64,000 nucleotides of DNA from the NCBI GenBank assembly GCA_037903475.1, contig JBAJFG010000024.1, positions 992,001 through 1,056,000 of the forward strand. Direction: 5' to 3'. This DNA is from Ancylostoma caninum. Its lineage: Eukaryota; Nematoda; Chromadorea; Rhabditida; Ancylostomatidae. This document shows, piece after piece, positions 57,476-64,000 of the stretch (position 1 is the stretch's first letter; every line of letters begins with the position of its first letter). The position numbers were made by a program, and so were the translations under genes. The notes beneath the pieces are model-generated. The model ran no database searches. It saw only the letters and a list, made by a program, of their open reading frames with translations, and was not told the origin of the DNA.

Positions 57476-60400
57476 CTAGTTGTACTGTTGATAGCAGTAA
57501 AGTGCACCAAATCCAGCAAGAAGAATACACTGAAAAGAGCTAAATTATCCCAAGAGAACCCTTAGAATATCGATAAAACACAGAATGCTAATGATCGAGG
57601 AATATCCAGAAGGTCCAGAAAAGTGCCAAACTCACAGCCATCACGAAGTGGTGATTGATCACTGTGAGACCGCAGAATGAGAGGCCGTAGGGCTGATGAT
57701 GTAGGTCCAGCGAATGAAGGGAAAATAGGGGGAACACCTGAATGAGGCATTAAACGGTGTTAAGCAGAGGAAGCTCTGTAAGGACCAGTGAATCCCAGTA
57801 TTTAAAGCGGCTCATCCTTTGTAAGGAAGAATTCAACCATCTATAGCCTCTTAAACCTCTTTCGTATCTTCATTATTACTATTTTATAGGTATTTTGTTA
57901 CATTTCTTCTATCCCAGAAACTTTTTTCGTCCAAACTTGGCCGGAATTCCTATTTCTCACTTTGGAAATTAGATTTTGGTCTGTTTTTCCTGTCATGTTG
58001 CCAATTCCCTGACGGTTCTGGATAATTAGACGATTCCAAGCCATGTTTACCGTCTCTCCCCGTCAAATTACCAATCATTCAGAGTTTGGTCAAGTTCGAA
58101 TTTCCAGGTTTGAGAAATACTCCCATAAATCCTCTGCTTCAGTTTAGCAGTGCATTTTTTCTCGCATTCACGTGGCAACACTTATGTGGTCGAGTCTCGC
58201 TAGTTCGTACTTCACCAGATACAACGTGGCGCTCTGATTGTCTGCGCATCCACACATTTCATTATTACAACACCGTTTTCATCCTCGTGAAAAAAAAACT
58301 TCGTGCTTGCTGTTTTAACCTGTCCCAAACACGTGTTGGTGTACGGGCCTGGACCGCTGGAGTTTCCCATAGAAGTTCTCTGGTATTGGACATTCATCCA
58401 TAGTTAGGGATCGGAAAACGTTTACCAACTGAAAACGAGTGATGATTCACCCTATGCAGTAATCCCCCTGGTTCAGAAGTGATCGTGTAAATCCCCCAGT
58501 AACAGTCGATAGAGGGCAACATGACGAATTTCAATGACACAAGTTTCTAGGCTATTTGAGGGATGAAATATTCCTAATCAAAGGGAAGATGTCCTTAGAG
58601 TAGTGGCCGACGCAGGAGTTGAGAGCGCCTCCCCCCTCCACTAGAATGGACGGTAAAATTCTTCGTATTTATTTATTTATTTATTTATTTATTTACCTAT
58701 TTATTTACTTCATTACCTTTTTATTTGTTTATTTATTTATATAGGTGTACTGTCAGGTGCGACAAGCGAACAATTATACTACAAAACACACAATAAAAAG
58801 ATTTTAACAAATTTCGCACTGGGCCCATTTTTAGCTCCTTATTTTCATTATTATCCTTCAGCAGATTTTCATTTCCAATTCTTTGTATCTTAAATAATTT
58901 TGCTCCTGAAATCCCGGCGGCATGGGTCCAGAAGTGCGGAGACAAACTTTTCTCTAACGCCCCGCCTCCCCCCCCCCCCCTCCTAAGCCTCCGCTTCCTC
59001 CCCCATCCCTCCTGTCTGGGATCGCAATAGCCCTACATCCAACAAAAGCTAGGGAGAACACGAGCAAGAGAGAACTGTAAGAGCGCCCCGTGATCTAGGC
59101 CCGCTGCACACGACGCGGCATTTGCGTCGTCGCACCTTGATCGTCTGCGCATCCACATTTTTCATTGATATCACCGTCCACATTTTCGATCGGTCCTGCA
59201 AGTGCGTGCAAGTGGGTCCGAATTTCTGACGTCCCCCATAACATTCGCCCAAAAATAGCGAAAATCTTTTTCTATATGCACTTCGTCGAAGGAAACGATT
59301 AAGAACAGGTGAGAAAGACTTTTCTCAATACTATACTCGGTAATATATTATAAATTTCCATTTATTCATCTATGGAGATGGTGAACCGCCGCGGAAGGGG
59401 GGCGGTACCGTTGTTTCACGATTGGTGCATTTGCACGCCTCCTCGGCGCTCAATAGTTAACCCATCCACCGTTCCATTTTGACCTAATATAGTGTGACTG
59501 TGCGCGAACGACAGATCAATTGACAATGGAGGAATGAATGAAGGAGGAATGAGTGCACCAATCGTACAGCAGTAGCACCGCCTCCTTTCCTTCACGATAC
59601 TTGTGACTGTGAGAAGCGGCTACCTGCTCATGAGGAATCCGTTCCGATGTTGCAACTTTCAACATGGCGCCACGGATTCCAATTATCCATTTCCGCAGCA
59701 TTATAGCAGAGTAAAATATACATATCGATTGCACCAATGCGAACACTAGCAGGAAACTGAGTAGCGCTGGTTTCCAAAATTTGAACACATGCTGGATGTC
59801 AAAGTCATAGCCATAGAGAAAATGGAATATCTTGTAGATCGCAATGAAGTTCAGCGAAATGTGTGCTGAACACCATGCACTGAAATCGATGGAAAGTTAG
59901 CAGAAATCAATCGATATCCATCAGTATTTAACATACTCTCTTTAAAATACAACAAATACTGTAAAAAAATACAAACAGAAGAATATCTCTAAAAAATACT
60001 TGGTTAATTTAAATATAAAAGTGATGTTACCTGAGTGGTCCACTTACGGCAGCAAATAGCTTCAGAAGTTGACCGTGTCCGCGAATATAATGTCTGGCCA
60101 CTGGCAGCTGAAAAATATTGATTAGCAGAACGTGAAAAAACAAAACAGGTTCCGGTATTTATAGTCTCTAACTGAACTATTGAGCTCTGAGACGTCGATG
60201 ACACCATTACCGCGTGGCTTGCTTGTGAAAAAAATGCGTATTGATCGAGCGCAGCCGCGCCGCGAACGCCCACAGGCCGAAGCGGCCGCCCTTTATCGAT
60301 TGAGCGCAGCCGCACCGTGGCCGCTCGCAAACCCATGCACCGCTTGTTCAGTGTTTACTGAACTTCAAAGGGACTATACCTGATGCTTGTTTGCGTCATG

Positions 60401-62149
60401 TGCAAAATCCCGATCGATAATTTCGAACTCTGCCGTCGCACTCTCTATGTAACAAAATGCAGTGCAATTTGCTGCTGGCACACAGAGTAATACCAGGAAC
60501 AGAGATGTCAAGTATAAGCAGCACCATGGCAGAGATGTTGATTTTTTCGGGAGCAAATGAACGACGTCGACCATGTCTGCAGCGAGAATTCCGAACACCA
60601 TCATGGAACATAGTCCTCCGATGGCGAGAGAGACATTCTGAATAGCGGAGATGACTTGTGATCCACTAAAAGACGCGGTACGCAGCGCATTCGCGCGCGC
60701 AGGATGCCCCGCCCACAGCCAGATTTGTGAAACTCACCCTCCTGAGCAACACCTGCTTGGCATTCTTTAATGTTCCGACTCCTATGGAACTCTTTTTCAA
60801 ACGCTTTGAATATTCCGACACTTTCTCTGATTTATTCCAGTACAGTAGGAAAAAGAAGTCAATACAGCCAACCAAGTAGACACAGTAGTACACTGGCGGC
60901 ATCTTGCACACTGAGATTACTGCTACACCAACAATGAACAGGCTCAGAAGCACTGCCCATGCCTTAAAAATTATTATAGAGGGAAGAAATATGACAGAAA
61001 TGCAATGTCATCACTTACGATCTGTACCGTCCGCTGGAACTTTTGCCAGCTGCTTTTCGGTGCTTGAAATGGTCCGTAGATGAGGAGACAACGACTAGTG
61101 TAGCATAGCGGACGAGCAATGTCGGAGAACTGTTGGAAAAAGGTAGTATTATATTCTTTAGTAACACGCACACTCACATGAATGAGCGTTAATTGTGGTG
61201 CGTTTTTCGCGGACACGGGAGACACGTGACGCGACCGCGTCGCTCATGCTGGATTCGCCCCTGTAGTGGTGAATGAGGGCTTCTCCGATAGTTTTTCATC
61301 ATATTCGATGTTACCTATCACGAAAACCAACTAACTGTCACGAAAACCCTATAGTTTGCCATCGCAACGGGGATTCCAGCGCGAGCGACGCGGTCGCACC
61401 ACGTGCTTCTTTAGTTCGCAAAAAAAGCACCGCCATCGACGCTCACTGTGTGCACACACGCTTGCGAATAGTCCAACTCCGTCACTATAATCACCGATAT
61501 ATACAGCAAGCCTCGATGGAAGCTCACTGTCGCAGGCTTACAAAGCACGCAGCGCGACCGCGCCGCTCGCGTTGGAATTGTGGCCGTGATAGCAATAAGG
61601 TTGTACCGATAGTTCATTGGGGGGTTAGTATTTAAGGTGCTGAACACGATAATCAGCATCATTCTTCGTGACACAATCAATTTCTATCAGTATTTCCCTC
61701 CAATTTCGCACAGTCATCCTAGCGTAATCGTGTAAAAAACGAATATGGTAGAGAAAAATGGATACGATATTCTTGTTCAGCACCTGAGAACCCCTTTGCG
61801 CGAATTTTCAGTGAAAAAAAAACTTTTGCAAAGTTTTCACTCTCGTGAAAGTGGGAGAGTGCTTTTCTCTGCACTTATTCGTTCACTCTCACAGGCTGCG
61901 TGTTAGAACGTGTTAGGACTAGCCGGATGGCTCGGGTGAAACCGCGTCGCGCAGGTACCCTTGGTGCAGGCGTTTAAAGCAAGGTAAGCAAAACATAATC
62001 AGAATAACACGACTCTGTATGAGCCCCTCATAATTTTAACGCTGTAGCGTGAGAAAAAGCCGTAATAGAATAGAATTGCAGTTAGAACTTACTAGAGATT
62101 CGAGTTTCTTCGAAATCGCCTCAGAGTTGTCGAATGCAGCAAAGTCCAT
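57476..62149 (-). CDS. Gustatory-receptor-like seven-TM protein (GUR/LITE-1/EGL-47 type)
   Basis: Probable chemo- or photosensory membrane receptor. Exons, 5' to 3' on the minus strand: 62149-62093, 61129-61019, 60962-60738, 60637-60380, 60107-60031, 59879-59624, 57737-57636, 57529-57476; 379 codons, all phases consistent, normal for the family. The hydrophobic segments are near residues 58-76, 79-98, 134-156, 172-198, 244-268, 278-303 and 356-375. There is no signal peptide, consistent with an inverted topology (cytoplasmic N-terminus). The C-terminal part (PLFSLHSL..HHQPYGLSFCGLTVINHHF) fits the loop-plus-TM7 signature of gustatory receptors. Exon 4 must start at the CTATTCAG acceptor (60637); the TTTTAG 25 bases earlier breaks the frame. 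An extra exon in the 1.9-kb intron 57738-59623 cannot be excluded. Alternatively another nematode chemoreceptor family. Confidence 0.65.
58230..58275 (-). repeat. Dispersed repeat, copy 1 (VDAQTI block)
   Basis: The minus-strand text GTGGATGCGCAGACAATCAG recurs as GTGGATGCGCAGACGATCAA at 59125-59165; both are preceded by ATGAAA. The two copies lie in the same receptor-gene intron. Translations share VDAQTI, but neither has flanking exon structure, so this is repeat DNA. Confidence 0.5.
58668..58740. repeat. (TATT)n microsatellite
   Basis: About 70 bp of TTATTTATT with a few interruptions, within the receptor-gene intron. Confidence 0.85.
61200..61620. repeat. Three GC-rich inverted cores in receptor intron 1
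   Basis: A core containing CCAGCGCGAGCGACGCGGTC (plus strand near 61377) has inverted relatives near 61231-61258 and 61549-61577 (minus strand CCAACGCGAGCGGCGCGGTC). The first two also share a TTCGC..AAAA..GCACC tail. The arrangement fits nested or multiple MITEs. Confidence 0.55.
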
Positions 62150-62794
62150 CTTTAAAAATGGCATTATCAGTAATTAAGCAGGACCACTGGTAGTAGGATA
62201 GAGCTGTAAGAAGGTTTTACTTGAAAAATATATTATTTTCACGTATTTTCACCTAAAATACGACAGTACATACCGTGGATCCACGCTGCGAAGTCCGATG
62301 AAGCGCCGGAAATGGCGCCGGGGGCGCAGATGAGTACTTCAGCTTTAAGTGCATTTGGGCAGCGGGTGGCGTGCACTAAGCCCTCGTCTGATCTCCCTCG
62401 AAAGCACGTCGTCGTCCATCGCTCTTCTCGCATGAACGCTGCAAATCCCCAACACGTCACAAAAACCACTCATGACGGCTCACCGAGATCCAGACACAAA
62501 TCCCAGGAACATTTTCGGGCTTTTTCTTGTACCGTAAGAAAACACATAAAGAACGGGAGTGGCACCGGAGAAGTGTAGAAATACTGATGGGATTACCTCA
62601 GAGAGCTGCCTTCTAGCGCAAAAAAAACAAAGAAACGGAGGAATCTCTAATTCTCCGAATTTTTAGCTGGACCACCTACACGCCGTATTAATTTATCTAC
62701 ATATTTGCACTATGCAATTATAGATCATGATTACATAGAGGTAGAAAGTCCAAGCCCAGTGCCGATCGCTCTATGCCCCTTCCCCCCCCCCCTC

Positions 62795-63660
62795 CTCCCC
62801 CATAGTTGAGGACGGCAAGCCGGTGACCAGTGATGCTGATGAAGCGGAGTTCCTTGCACAGACTTCTGCTAGCGCTGTACCTGAATCTCAGAATCCTTTG
62901 ATATTCAGTCTATTAATCCTATTTACCCAATTATGGAAGACTCTGCTTGGTTCACTAGAGAGGAAATTTTGAAGATGCTTCTCAATTGGTCTCAATCTCA
63001 ATCGCTAATACCTGATGGCATTCCACGGGTGGCGGTCAAGACGTACGCCGCGACGCGACCGCTCCGCACGCGCACGCTTTCCAAGTTCCAAGTTCTTCAA
63101 ATTTGACCCACTAAATGACAGCGGTGGCCACCTTCTCACAGTTTATGTGTTCCGATAACACTCATCTGTCCCTTTCAAGCTCAGAAAAGTTGTCCATATC
63201 CACGCAGAACTGCTCGTACTCTGCAGCCGCGGCTGCAGCCGCGATGTGCACATGAATCGACCAATCACAGACCAGCAGCGTACCTCTTGTCATGCAGCCG
63301 CATTCCACTACAATTTGCCTAAAATACTGCGTACATTATTGCTGGCCCACTTGAATACATCTCTAACCTTAGTTTTATGGGGGCAGAAGTTCCTCGCAGG
63401 TGGAGGCACTCTCTTGTTACTGCGATACCAAAAAAACCCACCGTTAACTTTCGATTTCCAATCAGCATAACATCTATTTTTGCTGCACTTTTCGAGAAAA
63501 TACTTTTAAAAAAAGGATTGTTGCTCATTCTGAATCGCACTGCATTATTCCGGCAGGGCTTTCAAAAAGAGAAATCTACAGTTATTGCTATGACTCAGTC
63601 ACTTAATGACTGGGCTTTCCTAAGTGACAGAGAAGCTCTACAAATCCTGTAAGTAGACCA
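62795..63660 (+). pseudogene. LINE (CR1-like) reverse transcriptase fragment
   Basis: Frame-shifted pieces follow the order of non-LTR reverse transcriptases: EDGKPVTSDADEAEFLAQ (62801-62870), then FTREEILKMLLNW..PDGIP (62930-63025), then after the insertion AEVPRRWRHSLVTAIPKKP (63381-63440) and FEKILLKKGLLLILNRTALF..SLNDW (63490-63615). The YxDD catalytic part is not reached. The 5' end is missing, with a C-run at 62779-62790. Family level (CR1/jockey-like) is inference from these motifs. Confidence 0.8.
63027..63300. mobile_element. 274-bp insertion in the LINE, 8-bp target duplication
   Basis: CATTCCAC stands at 63019-63026 and again at 63301-63308. Reading across one copy of it, with the intervening 274 bp left out, keeps the reverse-transcriptase frame. 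An 8-bp duplication fits hAT-type elements. Clear terminal inverted repeats are not visible; the insert is CG-rich at its start and has a GCCGCGGCTGCAGCCGCG block. Confidence 0.75.
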
Positions 63661-64000
63661 AAAGCTAGTTCAAGATGTGCCCACATGGTGCATTAGGTGC
63701 AAGTAGTAGTGCTCTTCTATAGTAAACTTCTAAATAACAGAATCAGTGAGACATCGTTTTACATTTCGCCCAAAACTGATCCCACGAACAGAGCGGATAT
63801 TGAGGCATCAATACATCCTTTAAACCTGGGCAGATCTCTTCTTTGTGATGATATTGCTCGAGTGGGATCTCGCAGCACCAGTTTCCTCTTCAATCCAAAA
63901 ATTCCTACAAGAAAATAAGGAATGAGAAAAACCGCCAGAAAAGGGAAAAAAGAACAATGGAAAGGTTAAAAAGGGCACCAGGAAGCTATCTCTAAGAGAT
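63661..64000. other. No recognised gene
   Basis: Beyond the LINE fragment the text is A/T-rich. The plus frame at 63697-63918 is not recognisable, and nothing further can be supported before the window ends. Confidence 0.4.

Noticed and set aside
60638..60662. TTTTAG as the start of receptor exon 4
   Set aside because: It puts the transmembrane frame out of phase with exon 3; the CTATTCAG acceptor 25 bases on keeps the frame.
61910..61980. Sequence resembling a tRNA 5' half (GCCGGATGGCTCGGG)
   Set aside because: No B box and no pairing anticodon arm follow, so it is not a tRNA or a copy of the tRNA-bearing element.
1..64000. CRISPR arrays, operon-type ribosome sites, rRNA genes
   Set aside because: The gene structure is eukaryotic with spliced exons; the direct repeats seen are microsatellites or transposon copies, and no rRNA-like sequence was found.

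Overview
The window looks like nuclear DNA from a strongylid (hookworm-type) parasitic nematode. The protein-coding genes are split into many small exons with strict GT..AG borders and the nematode TTTCAG-type 3' splice site. Start codons follow acceptor-like sites with no matching upstream donor, as expected for spliced-leader trans-splicing. The intergenic and intronic DNA is packed with MITEs, mariner remnants, a LINE fragment and microsatellites. The species assignment is inference; I could run no database search.

Four genes could be assembled exon by exon, with every junction kept in frame. (1) 19009-26056, plus strand, 14 exons, 540 aa: a glutamate/neutral amino acid transporter of the SLC1 (EAAT/glt) family. 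(2) 32750-37800, plus, 17 exons, 605 aa: a secreted two-domain lipid-binding protein of the LBP/BPI/CETP family. (3) 38795-47536, minus, 16 exons, 572 aa: an SLC13 sodium-coupled di/tricarboxylate transporter (nac/INDY type). (4) 57476-62149, minus, 8 exons, 379 aa: a seven-helix protein most like the gustatory-receptor-like (GUR/LITE-1/EGL-47) family. Genes 2 and 3 are convergent, with their poly(A) signals about 560 bp apart. The four genes have no obvious shared pathway; they are ordinary neighbours.

The first 18.9 kb contains no gene I can support. It holds a mariner-type end, two short palindromic MITEs, hammerhead-like motifs and one copy of the most unusual item in the window. That item is a roughly 1.2 kb TA-flanked element with GC-rich terminal inverted repeats of about 140 bp, two tRNA-like units in tandem and a small open reading frame. 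Copies lie at 15764-16967 (minus), 41715-42398 (plus, right half lost, inside a nac intron) and 49885-51073 (plus). I do not recognise it as a named family.

Other notable structure includes two near-perfect hairpins with 43-nt arms (29338-29426 and 51625-51714), a TIR element nested inside an older MITE (43128-44058), and a LINE reverse-transcriptase fragment split by a 274-bp insertion with an 8-bp target duplication (63019-63308). A TGAA microsatellite of about 385 bp abuts the nac start, and an intronic ATCGATT/ATTGATTT motif recurs near splice sites of at least three of the four genes.
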